In this document: in pieces, positions 23,047-38,130 of the stretch
Numbering within the stretch: position 1 is the first letter of the stretch
Layout of the letters: every line of letters starts with the position of its first letter
Origin: Hermodice carunculata
Taxonomy: Eukaryota; Annelida; Polychaeta; Eunicida; Amphinomidae
DNA length: 64,000 nt
Assembly: GCA_964020975.1 (NCBI GenBank)
Contig: OZ026621.1
Coordinates: 95,668,005-95,732,004, forward strand
Direction of reading: 5' to 3'
The notes under the pieces: generated by a model
Told to the model about the DNA's origin: nothing
The model's database searches: none
Seen by the model: only the letters and a program-made list of their open reading frames with translations
Translations under genes and position numbers: made by a program

Positions 23047-23102
<56 letters not shown>
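23045..23102. repeat. (TA)n microsatellite
   Basis: TA dinucleotides at the 5' break of the minus-strand LINE. Confidence 0.95.
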
Positions 23103-23104
<2 letters not shown>

Positions 23105-23880
23105 AATGGGACTTTAGGTGATGTCTCATAGTAGGTACCAAATTGTATTACATGTATCTGATATCTCTTGTGCTGGGTCCGGGGTGTGTGTGTGTGGGTA
23201 GGGGTGGGGGCAATATCTCATCCATTTCCCAGGAATGAGGTATTGCCTCACATGCATTTTTGCTCAGCATGGGAGATGCTACAGTGTTTTAACAGCCAGA
23301 TTATTTATCTGCAATGCAAGGCTAAAAGACAGCAACATACCAAGCATGGCATTTCTTGTATATTATTATTCATGAGTTTTGTGGTCCAGAAGCTGTCTAT
23401 GAAAATTACCCTAAAAATGTCATGTATTTTGAAAGTGAGACTCTATGTGTGTGCCAAACATACCAAACATGGATAAAGTCCACGAGAGTTAAGGTCGAGG
23501 CAGCTCCAGTATGAATAAGGCAAACCATTAGTTGTTTTTTGTGGGCGATGTCTGGTCAGTAAGACAGGAGGTTGACAATTACACCAGCTTCCCATATTTC
23601 ATTTAGGAGTTTGGGTGCATACATGCATATTTGTGTGCATGCACGGGCCAGGTGTTGTATTCTTTTATTGGTATGACCTTTCTTTCATTTAATGAGTTTT
23701 TATTTCACTATTCAGGTCAGGTGGCATTGAGGATGGGGTGTTTTTATCTGAAGAAAGCCAAGAAATGGCCTTTTTTGTTCTTCTGTCCTGTATTCTTTGT
23801 TTTGTTTGTAATCTCAACTGTAAGAAAATCCATACTGGTACGTGCAAAAGAGTATAGAATTATATTTTCTCCAGACTTAA
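23103..23880. other. No gene seen
   Basis: Unclassified sequence with a short GT/G-rich stretch at 23180-23210. Confidence 0.5.
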
Positions 23881-26800
23881 ATGGATAATTTAGGTATCTT
23901 ATCTTTTAATGTATGACGTCATAGAGACCCTCAGAGAAGTAAAAAATTATATGTGGTTGCGACGGAAAAACTGTTTAATTTTTCTTCTTCAAAAGACACA
24001 CAGCACAACTGATATTGAAAAGTTGTGGTATGCAGAATGGGGATATAAGGTCTTCTTTAGCCATGGCACAATACATGAGCTCATTAAAGATGAAGATGGC
24101 AGATTTATTATATTAGATATAAACCTTAAAAAAAATCGGATTACACTAGCAAATGTACATGGTTGTAATACTGACAGTCCGGAGCTTTATGACACTTTAA
24201 TGGGAAAAAATTAAAAACCTGCGAAACTATCATAAGATTATAGGTGGAACTAATAATTTTATTCTCGACATTAAGAAAGATGAGGGGTATCCCAAAAACT
24301 CATGTCAAAGTGCAAGATTTAGTTAAAACTTGGATGGAAGAACCAGACTTACTTGATATTTGAAGAGACAATGTAATCTGACAACAGAAAAATACACTTG
24401 GAGAAGGAAAAATCCCACCCGTATACATTGTTGATAAGAATTTTTCCATATTTCATTTAGCTTATGCGGATTAGTTTCAGAAACTGATATTCTCCTTGTT
24501 TACAAATCTGATCATTCAGCAATTTAATTATGTTTACAATTAAATGAAGATACACGAGGTCCAGGATTTTTGAAGTTTAACTGTTCATTGTTAAAAGATA
24601 CTGAGTATATAAATGGTATTAAAGAATGCATAATAGATGTAAATAGTTTTCATGATAGTGAAGATGATATAATATTATGGAAAATGTCAAAAACAATTCA
24701 GTTCTCAAGTCCGAGAAAAGGAATAGGAAAAGATAATTGAAGCTTTGGAGGTCGACTAAAATATAGAGAGGGTGAACTTGAAGCCAATGGCTCACAAGAA
24801 GCAGAGCAACAAACAGAAGAAGTAAAGACACTATTAGAAGCTGAAATTAAGTATGCGATGCAGGGAGCAATGATCAGATCCATAAAAAGGTGGTGTGAGG
24901 AAGGTAAAAAACCAACGAAATATTTCTTTAATTTTGGAGAACAGGAACTGTAATAACAAAACAATTAACAAACTTCAAATAAGAAGCAAAATTATAACTG
25001 ACGTATCAAAAATACTTAACGAGTAAAAACTTTTTCATCTGTATACAAGTAGCAAAACATATGATGAAATAAATGTTGCAACCAACAAAAGGTTTTTTTG
25101 CACGTGATGAAAATATTAAAAAAAAAAGTTACTTGACACATTGAAGATTTGTCAAAATGGAAAATCAACAGGGTCAGATGGATTTCCGGCAAAATTCTAT
25201 AATTTTTTCTGGCCAGATATCAAATCAAAATTAGTAAAGGCATTAAATCCAGCTTATCAAACTGGCATGCTATCCAGCACCAAACGGCATGGTGTTATTT
25301 CCTTACTTCCAAAAGAAAAGATAAAGACATATTAAATTTCAAAAACTGGAGACCGATTTCTTTGTTGAATCAAGACTATGAGTTAACCACAAAATGCATT
25401 GCATTTAGAAATAAAAAGATCTTACCAACGCTAATACATGAAGATCAAACTGCATATCTAGAGGATCGGTACATATGTGAAAACATTAACATAATTCTAA
25501 GGCTCATAAATCCTACTAATGAGAATAGAAATCCTGCACTTTTAGTACTTGTAGATTTTGAAAAGGCTTTCGAAAAATTAGAGTGGAAATGTATTTCAAG
25601 ATGTCTCAACTATTTCAATTTTGGACCTTCCCTTGTTAGGTGTATACAAATGTTTTATAACGATGTTCAGAGCTGTGTTACTGTCGTTCTAGAAATTTTC
25701 GCGCGTGTTTTATTTCGCGCAAACTCATTTTTTTCCGAAATTACAGAATTTTCGCGCATTTTAGTTTCGCGCAATCCAATGCCAAACAATGTAGTGAAAT
25801 ACAATGCAACTTATTTTCGCGCATTTTAATTTCGCGTTTTAGGTGGTAGCGCGAAAAGCGCGAAATTAAATCGAGCGCGAAAATTTCTAGAACTACAGTA
25901 TTAATTATGGCTGGACATCTGAAGCTTTTGACTTAACATGCGGGGTCTGTCAAGGGTGTCCATTTCTGCTTATTTATTTATCTAATGTGCTGGGATCTTA
26001 GCTATTAATATTAGAAAAAAAACAGTTATTGTAGGAATAAAGATAGGACAACACGAGTTTAAAATATCTCACTATGCACACGACATGTCTCTTACAATTG
26101 AAATGTCAGGAAATTATCTATTAGTTTTAATGAAAATTTATAAAGATCTCGAAACTATATCAGGCTTGGAGATAAATATTGATAAGACAGAAATTTTAAG
26201 ATCGGGATCATTAAAAGATACAGACCTTCAGGTAGCAAGCTTTTCAGGTATAAATGGACAAATGATCCAGTGGTAATACTGGGTGTAAAATTTCTACTAA
26301 TAATAAAAATATGGAAGAACTAAACTGTTTACCGAAAATAGAAAAATTCTTACTTCTAAAGATAAAAGGAATATATCTCTTTATGGAAAAACTTTAATTG
26401 TTAAATTTCTGGCAACGTCACAGCTAATGTGCTTAACTTTAGTTACACTAGATCCAAGTGAAAACATGTAAAAAGATATAGAAATTATTTTTTAAGTCCT
26501 TATGGAATGTTAAACAAGATAAAATGAAACGAAAGTTTGTTATGTCACCAACAACAAGAGGTGCCGTAGGTTTTCCACATTTAGAAACACAATTTATTTC
26601 AATGAAGTGTGCATGGATAAAAAGATTGGTATCCGATTCCCCAGCCTCATGGAAGGAATTTATAAAGCCATACTTATCTTGTCCTGATGATTTTATTTGG
26701 AATTGTAACATACATGTAAATGATGCAGATTGTATTGTCAGTAAAGTAAAAAAAAATATTTTGGAAACAAATCTTTGAAAGTTGGTGCAAATTCGATTTT

Positions 26801-28279
26801 CATATTCCACGTTCAGTTAGGTAGATGTTAAATCAAACTATTTGGTTTAACTCACAAATCAAAATAGGTGGTACAGTTATTTATTATAAGAAATCGCATG
26901 AAAAAGGTATCAGATCTTTTAAAGATCTAATTGGCCCAGAAGGAAGAACATATACTGTAGATGAAATTAATGGAAAATATGACTTGCAAGAGAACTTTCT
27001 CAATCATTATGGGGTCATAAATGCAATTCCAAATAAATGGAAAAGGGTGTATTAAAAACATTTTCTGAAAATCAATTCGATACCTTGAATGACCAAACTT
27101 ATAAGAATAGATTTACAACAATCTTTCACTTAAGGAAGGTTCCTAAGTTATTATATTCTTCACTGATTGATTTAGTAACTCAGACACAAACACCAATTAT
27201 AAACACATGGCAACAAAAACTCAACATAAATTTGGAGGAAAATGAATGGCTCGAATGTTTGAAATTATTTATAAAGTAACAATTTTAACAGTGTTACAGG
27301 GATTTCACTTCAAATTTGTACATAGATGTATATACGCTAAAGACAGATTATTCTAGCGCAGAATATCAAATACAAATAAATTCTGTTTTGTGAAAGGAAA
27401 ATTGAAACAATAGAACACTTATTTTGGTATTGTCAAATACCACAAAATTTTTGTAATCAATTGTTCAGGAGGTGCTTTCTAGATAATATGCAAATTAATC
27501 ACTATTCAGTAACCAAAGTGTTCCTTGGTACTTAAAAACCAAAACACTGATGTTGACCTGTATTTTTTACTTGGGAAAAATACATTTACAATTGTAAATA
27601 CAAAAATGTCAAACCGAGTATCAAATGTTTTAATTCAGATATAAGTGAAATAAGGAAACAGAAGAAAGTATTGCCTTAAAGAAACGAAAAATCAATTTAC
27701 ATAACAAAAAATGGATGAACTTTTACATCGATATAACCTGATTTTTCAATTTAAACTTCCGTGATTGAATTATCACATATTAAACAAAAGTGAAATGGCA
27801 TAATTGTCTGATTTAAGGCTGGAGTGAGGGTTGGTTTTTGTGGGACTCAAGGCTCTTTGTGTAGGAGAGGTAGGACCTGGCAGTCTCTGCAACAGTCATC
27901 TGCTCCTGGTGGCAAGTGGGTGTTGGGTGGCCCTTTGCGTCATGTCATTGCGAAGAGTCAGAGGTAGTGGGGTGTTGACCAGGTGACTACTCCTTTCACG
28001 CCTCCCAAAATTCCTCCCCTTTTCTCTGCCACCTTACATGTATTAAATATTTATTATTATGAAAATTGCAATGAAATATCCATGGTATCGATGCAATTAT
28101 GGTGTTATTTCAATTATCAGATGCTCAGGAAACAACTTTTCTGTTATGAATATTATCATGTACCAAAACTTTTATGTAAAAAGGTCTCGAACACACATTT
28201 TGATTATACATAAAATGATGTAAATGATCTATGCTTATGTTTTTTTATGCATGTAACCATATATGGAAATAAAAAATTT

Positions 28280-28280
<1 letters not shown>
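23881..28280 (+). mobile_element. Long decayed L1/Tx1-like LINE
   Basis: Starting at ATG 23881 the translation gives endonuclease text (LQKTHSTTDIEKLWYAEWGY, about 23990). A Gly-Ser-Asp-Gly-Phe RT motif follows (SDGFPAKFYNFFW, 25170), then NWRPISLL (25345), LVDFEKAFEKLEWK (25550, region A), GVCQGCPF (25950) and AHDMSLTIEMS in place of YADDT (26080). The C-terminal L1-like region follows (FCERKIETIEHLFWYCQIP-like text near 27400). Many stops and frameshifts are present. A MITE is inserted at 25681-25898. An AATAAA string at 28268 and a microsatellite close the element, so it may be nearly full length but long dead. Confidence 0.85.
25681..25898. mobile_element. 218-bp MITE with GCGC-rich interior
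   Basis: The two 24-bp terminal inverted repeats (25681-25704 and 25875-25898) differ at one position and share GTTCTAGAAATTTTCGCGC. TA flanks both sides (25679-25680 and 25899-25900), a Tc1/mariner-type target duplication. Removing one TA plus the element leaves the host LINE reading QSCVINYGW without a break, which proves a precise insertion. The interior has no coding capacity but holds eight exact TTTCGCGC strings (five plus, three minus). Confidence 0.95.
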
Positions 28281-28376
<96 letters not shown>

Positions 28377-28379
28377 TGT

Positions 28380-28420
<41 letters not shown>
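28281..28420. repeat. (TA)n-(TG)n compound microsatellite
   Basis: TA then TG dinucleotides following the LINE tail. Confidence 0.96.
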
Positions 28421-28422
<2 letters not shown>

Positions 28423-28912
28423 GACCTAATTGTTTTGCTATAAAATAGCTATCCTAGATTAAGTTAAAGGTACGTATCATTGTAATATTTAAATCATGGT
28501 TATTTTGTTAAATACCAAATTTCTAAATTGTCCTACTTCAGTGTCAGAAAAATGTATTTTTAAAAGATTGGAACTCTCTTGATACTCCATAAAAGCTTGC
28601 TCAAATCATGATAATATTTCTCAATAATTTTGGACATCAGCCACAACCATGATATATTTTGAGCCATTTTCATTACTGTTCTCTTGTCTGGTCAGAGAGT
28701 AGCAAAACAGATTCATAGAAATTAAAAAAAAAAAGAAAACCCTCCAGAAATGTGCCCTTCCATATCGTTCCTGACTACTAATTGATTTACTCCATCTGTA
28801 AGACAGCAAATCTATTTATCACCCTTCAAACAGGTTGTCTTAGAGCCAGTTATATTGATAGTACGGGAGCAAGGTCCCTTGAAAGGCCTTAAAAATTGAG
28901 TTTCGTGGCCAC
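28421..28912. other. No gene seen
   Basis: Unclassified AT-rich sequence with an A-run at about 28723-28738. Confidence 0.5.
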
Positions 28913-29188
28913 ATCTGGGGAATGAATAAAGGTTATATCATTTGGAAGATCACAGTCACGGGATTTGTTATTGGGTAGCTTTAAGCTTTAAAAAGTGTAG
29001 CTTGATGTTAAATTGGCGTCATTTGTAAGATATGGCCAAAATAGCAGTTCCAATAATTTCATACTTGTTTTAGTGGTCTACAATATGCTATTTTGCGTAA
29101 GACGAATAAATAATATATCGGTCAAGTTTTTAAATGTTTTAGTGCGTGAAGTTTTTAAGTGGAATATAGAAAATCATTCTGAAGGAAA
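28913..29188 (+). repeat. Tandem duplication, unit 1
   Basis: Starts ATCTGGGGAATGAATAAA and shares almost all bases with 29249-29522. A 60-codon frame in unit 1 is disrupted in unit 2, so it is probably not a gene. Confidence 0.92.
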
Positions 29189-29248
29189 TTTATAGGGTAT
29201 TGATCTAAATGTTGGTACTTTTTGGCCATCAAAATACACCCACTCCCC

Positions 29249-29522
29249 ATCTGGGGAATGAATAAAAGGTATATTATTTGGAAGATCACAGTCACGGGAT
29301 TTGTTATTGGGTAGTTTTAAGCTTTAAAAGGTGTAGCTTGATGTTAATATGGCGTCATTTGTAAGATATGGCCAAAATAGCAGTTCCAATAATTTCATAC
29401 TTGTTTTAGTGGTCCACAATATGCTATTTGCGTAATACGAATAAATAATATATTGGTCATGTTTTTAAATGTTATAGTGCTTGAAGTTTTTAAGTGGAAT
29501 ATAAAAAATCATTCTGAAGGAT
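29249..29522 (+). repeat. Tandem duplication, unit 2
   Basis: Offset of 336 bp from unit 1. About 60 bp of unit-1 flank (to 29248) is not repeated afterwards. Confidence 0.92.
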
Positions 29523-29720
29523 TTCTTTTGTTCGAAGGAGGCCCTTGTCCATTTCGGCATGCGTAATTTTAACCTATCAGTACCAAATGCGACTAAAATC
29601 AAACTATATAAATTGAACTGCTCTGAAATATAAAAAAGTGCTAGATTCATGTTCATTGTAATGAGACGTTTCATTACAGTACCAACTAGCCTGTAATTAC
29701 ATAGAATACAATAATCCAGG

Positions 29721-29782
29721 TCAGCAGCTTTCCTTGGGGCACTTGATTGTGCCCAAAGTGCCCCAAGGAAAGCTGTTGACTC
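29721..29782. repeat. Foldback: 25-bp arms, 12-base loop
   Basis: The arms (about 29721-29745 and 29758-29782) share AGCTTTCCTTGGGGCACTT and its complement with one mismatch near the outer end. It is a compact stable hairpin. It could be a MITE core, a small-RNA-like hairpin or a palindromic duplication. Confidence 0.85.
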
Positions 29783-30042
29783 AGTGCAAAATGTGACGCA
29801 GAAGTATTCGATTCTGACTTGGGGCATGAATGAATGAATGACTTCATTACTGCACCATAAATACAATAAATGGTAATCTGTAACTCAATACACTTAACAA
29901 TACACCATACCACAACAGTACAATACAACACAGTACATTACAAAAATCCCTGATACGTGTGCCTTAGGGGCAGCTACCTACCCCCCCCCCCCAAAAAAAA
30001 AATCAGCTCAAAGTATTGTAGGTTTTAAATGACTGTAGAGTA
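29783..30042. other. Low-complexity spacer
   Basis: ATACAACA-like text at 29880-29940 and a C-run followed by an A-run at 29981-30001. No gene. Confidence 0.6.
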
Positions 30043-30640
30043 CTATAGTGTACCCCTGATTTTCACTGTTTCCGATATAAATTTTGTAAATTGCCATATA
30101 ATTTCAATTTCGTCACATTTCATAAGTTTCATGAATTTGTTTTCGGACAATAAATGGTCAAAATCTACGATAAATTTACTCAGAGTATCAAATAATCTAT
30201 TTCTGGCTTGTCTAAACTTTTGGCAATTTACAACGTAATGAATTTCATCTTCGACTTCCAAACACGAATCACAAATTCTCTCAGACATAAAACTGGCCTT
30301 TTATGTACCTTTTTCAATGTTCAAATTATGTGCGCTTATTCGTAATATGGTCAAGTTTTTCCTTTCGTTCAAATTCTTTAATACAGTTAGGTACTTTTCT
30401 ATTTTGAAATCTGATTTAAATTTCGAATAGGTTCTCAACTTTTTATCTGGATAGGCTTGTTTAAGGAAGTCATTCTGCCATTGAAGTATAAATTTCTCTT
30501 TTAATAATTTCTCTATTAAGTTGTGTGAAAATTCCCCGCATGTTTGCTTGAGCTGGACAGTACATAGGATGTGATATATTTTCCAACTATGGTAAGGCAA
30601 TTTGCCTGTTAGCCGATCTAGCAATTATTCACTATTTATG
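30043..30640 (-). mobile_element. Non-LTR retrotransposon C-terminal end
   Basis: Two minus-strand frames, separated by a stop near 30300, read as one LINE C-terminus: RTYSKFKSDFKIEKYL and LTILRISAHNLNIEKG (30301-30624), then ERICDSCLEVEDEIHYVVNC (30043-30288), a C..C...H...C zinc-binding signature. The RT domain is absent (5' truncation near 30640). The style fits jockey/CR1-like elements and could be the same family as the ORF at 6250. Confidence 0.75.
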
Positions 30641-33037
30641 GTTGGACGACTTTGCTGGTGTAAGCGGGAATTTCAGTAGTTGTTTCGCATTGGTTGTAGT
30701 TGCTCTTATTATGTGTGTGTGCTGTGTAGATTACTACGTCTCTATGCACGTCTGGGTCTGGGTCTTAGTTATATCCGTTTATTGGGAGGGAACACACATG
30801 GAGGGGTGTGTCGAAAAGATATGGAAAATGTGGGAGGAAGAGAACAGTTGGGGAAGACCAGGGCACAGGTCACCAGGTTGCCATATTGAAATTTGATTGA
30901 ATCGATAGCGACTGTTTATTTCTAATGTAAGGCGATAGGGTTCAGAGAATATTTGTATCTCATTATTTCCAAAAAGAGCTTAAAGCATTTCACACGTATG
31001 TTGTGTATCAGCAAATATTAATTGCATCATGACATTGCTGGAAATTTTATTTCCTCACGTAGTAGGGCTGCATACTTTGCGTTTGATATTTTGAGCGTCA
31101 TCCCTCAAACTATCGAATGAACAGCTTTCACATTATGTGGGAAGCTTGTGTTTTGCGATTTCTTTCTTAGGATGTGTTGCGAGTTTTAACATTATGTGCA
31201 ATTAATATTCGGGTTTTGCCTCCATTTTTACATCCGAAACTTCCAGTTGGTTTTCTTCACATTTCCAGGAAGCTGTTCGAACGGAACTCTGGTCAAATCA
31301 TTTTTATTCGCACGATGGTGATATTTCAATTCAGAGAGTTTCATTGTTTTTAAAATGAACATAATATAAAGTACGCCTGTCTGTCAATGTAATACCATAC
31401 ACTGGTAATTTTTCGTGTTTCATGTCCGACTACTGCAATTCAGGTGAAAAAATAACCTTTGATCTCAAAGTCAAATCAGGTCATCACAGTGTCACCATGA
31501 ATGCTATCAAGTTCCATCTCAGTCATAACTTCGACAGATACGCCATTTCATAATTTGTATAAGGCCTTATTCGTTCAAAAGTACGCGGATGTAAATTATC
31601 GTCTACTTTATTGTTGTTAGTTGAAATCATGTAAATAGACATCGTTTTTGCTGAGAGTTGCAGATCTGAGCTGTCACACGCCTAAGGCCTGTAATTTCCT
31701 TGGCGTGTCTCCAACCCGCGTGCCACGGTAAACCGTAGACTCAGTCTTAGTGTGACTACAAAGGGGTTCAAATCTGGTCAGATGAACTCTTTGTACTAGT
31801 AAAGTCGTTAAAATGTTGTTTACGTTTAATGCACCATGCAATGACGGCGTGCATTTGGACAGACTTTTTCTGGCTCGCACAAAAACACCCTTCACATAAC
31901 ATTGCCATGGTAACCACAACACAGATGTTGAGTCCACACATACATTGAAGTATATGTTTAGACATACAATGTAGACAGTGACTGGATTGGTTGAGAAGCG
32001 TAGAGATCCAGTTGTGTGTATGGGGGGGGGGGGGGGGAGGAGACTCAGAACTACACGGAAGATGTGTTACTGTTACTCCTGTTTGTATTCTTCATTTGAA
32101 TCGTGACAAGGTTCACTATAAAGATAAAATTGAAAAGTTACTTTACAAAAAGGCATACATCAAAAGTTGAAAATGAACTGTTACTTTACAAAAAGGATCT
32201 ATATTAATGTGAAATGTTTTGCCAAATGTTGTAACATACAATTCATAGTTTAGCGCGTCTCAGTGCCAACCTTTACACCCTTTTAATGAGCACTATATCG
32301 GCCATTGCAAACTTGTGATTGTGAGAGCCATATAGCTGTAAGAGACATGTAAAGGACCATATCGTGCTCAGTCATGTTTCTTACCGTACGATGTTCACAG
32401 CCATTTTGAATACACGTAAATGTACAATAAGACTATTATAAGTCACTGACTTTAAAACCAGGCACTGTCTTTAACGCCTCATGTTTATCAACACCCGAGT
32501 CAAAACCAGTAAACGGCACATGCTGTTCTTTAGTGCTCTGTACATGCATTGCGGGCCTCCGCCTGCCGTACACTTGAGGGGCCGTCTGTAAAGTTCGCTA
32601 TATATAGCGTCGCGGTTTCTTAACTTGCTCTCCTTTCTACAATATTGCCGTTAGCCCCCCCCCCCCCCCCCCCCATGCCCACTCCCCACATTTTCTTGTA
32701 GATATTAATCTATATTTTAATTATGTGAAGAAAAAAATCATAATTTTTCTTGTTGTTTGAGGTGATAGGTGACATATTGCAAAACGGTCTACTTCAGAGG
32801 TTTTCTGGGCCTACAAGCCATAATATTTAACATAAAATTTTCAAAGTTGGAAAAAAACTTTGATCTAATGTCTTTTTGCTTGAAATATGGCCGTTATAAT
32901 TTTTCCCATTATTATGTGAACATTTTTATAAGTGTCTGTCCATTGGGCGGCAAAAATTTGCCCTCGTATGACGTCATTGGCTGATACGGAAGCCTGAGAG
33001 GGGAAAAGAAAAAAAACTTTTCAAAAAGTCGAATATT
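30641..33037. other. No confirmed gene; homopolymers and a dispersed repeat
   Basis: An 84-codon frame at 30642-30896 shows no domain. G-run near 32023-32037, C-run near 32656-32674. 31966-32092 is listed separately. The rest is unclassified. Confidence 0.45.
31966..32092 (+). repeat. Dispersed repeat pair, member 1
   Basis: Shares AGTGACTGGATTGG, AACTACACGGA and the TGTTACTCCTGTTTGTAT-like text with 46827-46945 in the same order and orientation. It is diverged and has a G-run expansion. Confidence 0.7.
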
Positions 33038-33050
33038 GAAGATAAAAATC

Positions 33051-33160
33051 CAAAAAAAAAAAAAAAAGTATAGACCCATATCTTTTACATGGATTGCGAA
33101 GCAGGCGAAGTCACTCTCCATGGCACAGATCGTGGCGTATACTTCCTACCTACATGTTTG
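33051..33160 (-). mobile_element. 5'-truncated tRNA-derived SINE with 13-bp target duplication
   Basis: Its body matches the 3' half of the SINE at 37205-37493 (TATAGACCCATATC, GGATTGCGAAGCAGG, TGGCACAGATCGTGGCGTAT). The 13-bp direct repeat GAAGATAAAAATC is found at 33038-33050 and 33161-33173. The tRNA-related head is missing. The A-run at the left is the SINE tail read on the other strand. Confidence 0.92.
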
Positions 33161-33173
33161 GAAGATAAAAATC

Positions 33174-34056
33174 GAATATTAAAGAAAAAAATCGATCTTT
33201 AAAAGTATCTTCGTATGACTACAGACCATAACGAGGGTTACCTACCAAACTGCCCACTAATGACCAGGTCAGAGGGCAGTCAGCCGAGCACAGGTTGTTT
33301 AGCCCCCTTGTGCGATTACCAATGTGTCTAGGTGCGTGGGTTTTCTCACAAGTTCAGACAAAACATGCTGCTTAATTATCTTTCGTTTCCTTTATCGATC
33401 TGCACTTGTTTAAAAAATATGAGAGCCTGCGAAGAGCATGTCAAACGTTTTGACAAGGACTCGTTTATTTGTCTTTCTATGTAGTACATTTTGCCATTTA
33501 ACGAGATATTTTGGACCGCTAAAATCCATCTGCTTTATATCAACTCTGACTCTGACTGGCATATCATAATAAAATTAATACTGATATAAGTATAAAATAA
33601 GGCACATTAGAAAATATGTTAGCTTTTACACAATAGTATTGTTGCTTTTTGAAAGGAGACAAAGGAACAAAACGAGCAACTGAAAAAAGACTGAAACAAA
33701 CACAAGAGAATTTCGAACTTACAGGAATAGACAACTCAATTGAAAGCGAAATATATTCAGCATAATTTCTCTCACACGAAATTATTTTGTGTACATCGAC
33801 GGGCCATGGAAAGCAAAATTTCGATGTGGGTTTTTGTTAAAAAGTTTACATTACATTCTGTCATACCGTCTTTTTGGCGGATCCATCACATTTCGATGTT
33901 TCAATGACAATGCCAGTGGCAGGTTGAGCATAACCAGTGTCCACCTACATAGCGTACCGAACAGCACCGCTTTTACCGGGACAAGAAACAGTCATCGTGA
34001 CTTTTCAATCTTCTAATGATATTTTGTTGTCAACTTTGGGCGGAAACTAGCATAGG

Positions 34057-34151
<95 letters not shown>

Positions 34152-34435
34152 GGCTCAACTTCCAGATTTCAGCTGGTTAGCTCATTTTTTTCATCTGCAG
34201 CACAGCTATCAGTTCAGCTGACAGCTTTGAAAAAATACCCTTGCAGTGTGATAAAGGCACATCTGTGGTGCTTGGAACTTATTAATTGTAACTGCCGATA
34301 TTCAAATTAACTTAGTTTTGCGGTTTTTTTTGTGCATGCGCATGTATTGCTTTACCGTCTTTATTCAAAACAGTGAAAAATAGAAGCCTTGATTAGTCAG
34401 CGAGACCACACACAATAGAACTTATACTATATGTC
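33174..34435. other. No gene seen; TA microsatellite
   Basis: A long TA tract (about 34060-34144) separates otherwise unclassified sequence. The 75-codon frame at 33789-34016 shows no domain. Confidence 0.5.
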
Positions 34436-34687
34436 ATGGCGACACCAGAGAAGTTATCAATAGTATGGAAAGTTTTTCTTGAAGAAAAAGAAAACTGCAA
34501 ATGTAACTTGTGCGAGACAACGTACACTAAGAATGGAGGCACTGGTAATATTTTGAACCACCTATCTAAAGAACATCCATTTCGAACACTATCACATAAA
34601 CGGTCGCGCTTGTCCCCCGAGACAGCAAAAATGCTAACGTACACCGTCCTGGAGTCGTCACTCACAAGCATGTTTCACTTATTGTAG
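34436..34687 (+). pseudogene. BED-type zinc finger ORF, probable hAT remnant
   Basis: An 83-codon frame from ATG 34436. Residues about 10-47 form a BED finger: WKVFLEEKENCKCNLCETTY followed by ILNHLSKEH, giving C-x2-C and H-x4-H ligands in the usual spacing. BED fingers bind DNA and occur at the N-terminus of hAT transposases and of ZBED host proteins. After the finger, the text (LSHKRSRLSPETAKMLTY...) does not continue into a hAT catalytic domain, and the frame stops at once. No downstream RNase-H or hATC text was seen within several kb, so I favour a truncated transposase. A small host exon remains possible. Confidence 0.65.

Positions 34688-38130
<3,443 letters not shown>

Larger units (their letters stand above)
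20713..23050 (-). mobile_element. Non-LTR retrotransposon C-terminal part, split by a Tc1-like element
   Basis: Minus-strand fragments give LINE C-terminal RT text: VLYLDKSPLWFVHYFETLGV and VTFSG near 22960-23040, then AMYRL...CLTYGVNCLNLS and FKMLIGLSK near 22720-22910. The reading resumes beyond the inserted element as SSTAACLS-like text, then SRALIYRLLNLILPPVYIH (about 20800-20940). The N-terminal and endonuclease parts are missing. A TA microsatellite lies directly at the 5' break. Frames are disrupted, so the copy is dead. Confidence 0.7.

Noticed and set aside
31740-31800. tRNA or SINE B-box-like GGTTCAAATCT
   Set aside because: No matching A box, stems or target duplication could be found.
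34060-34144. TA tract as an origin or promoter
   Set aside because: It is a plain dinucleotide microsatellite with no adjacent gene or conserved element.
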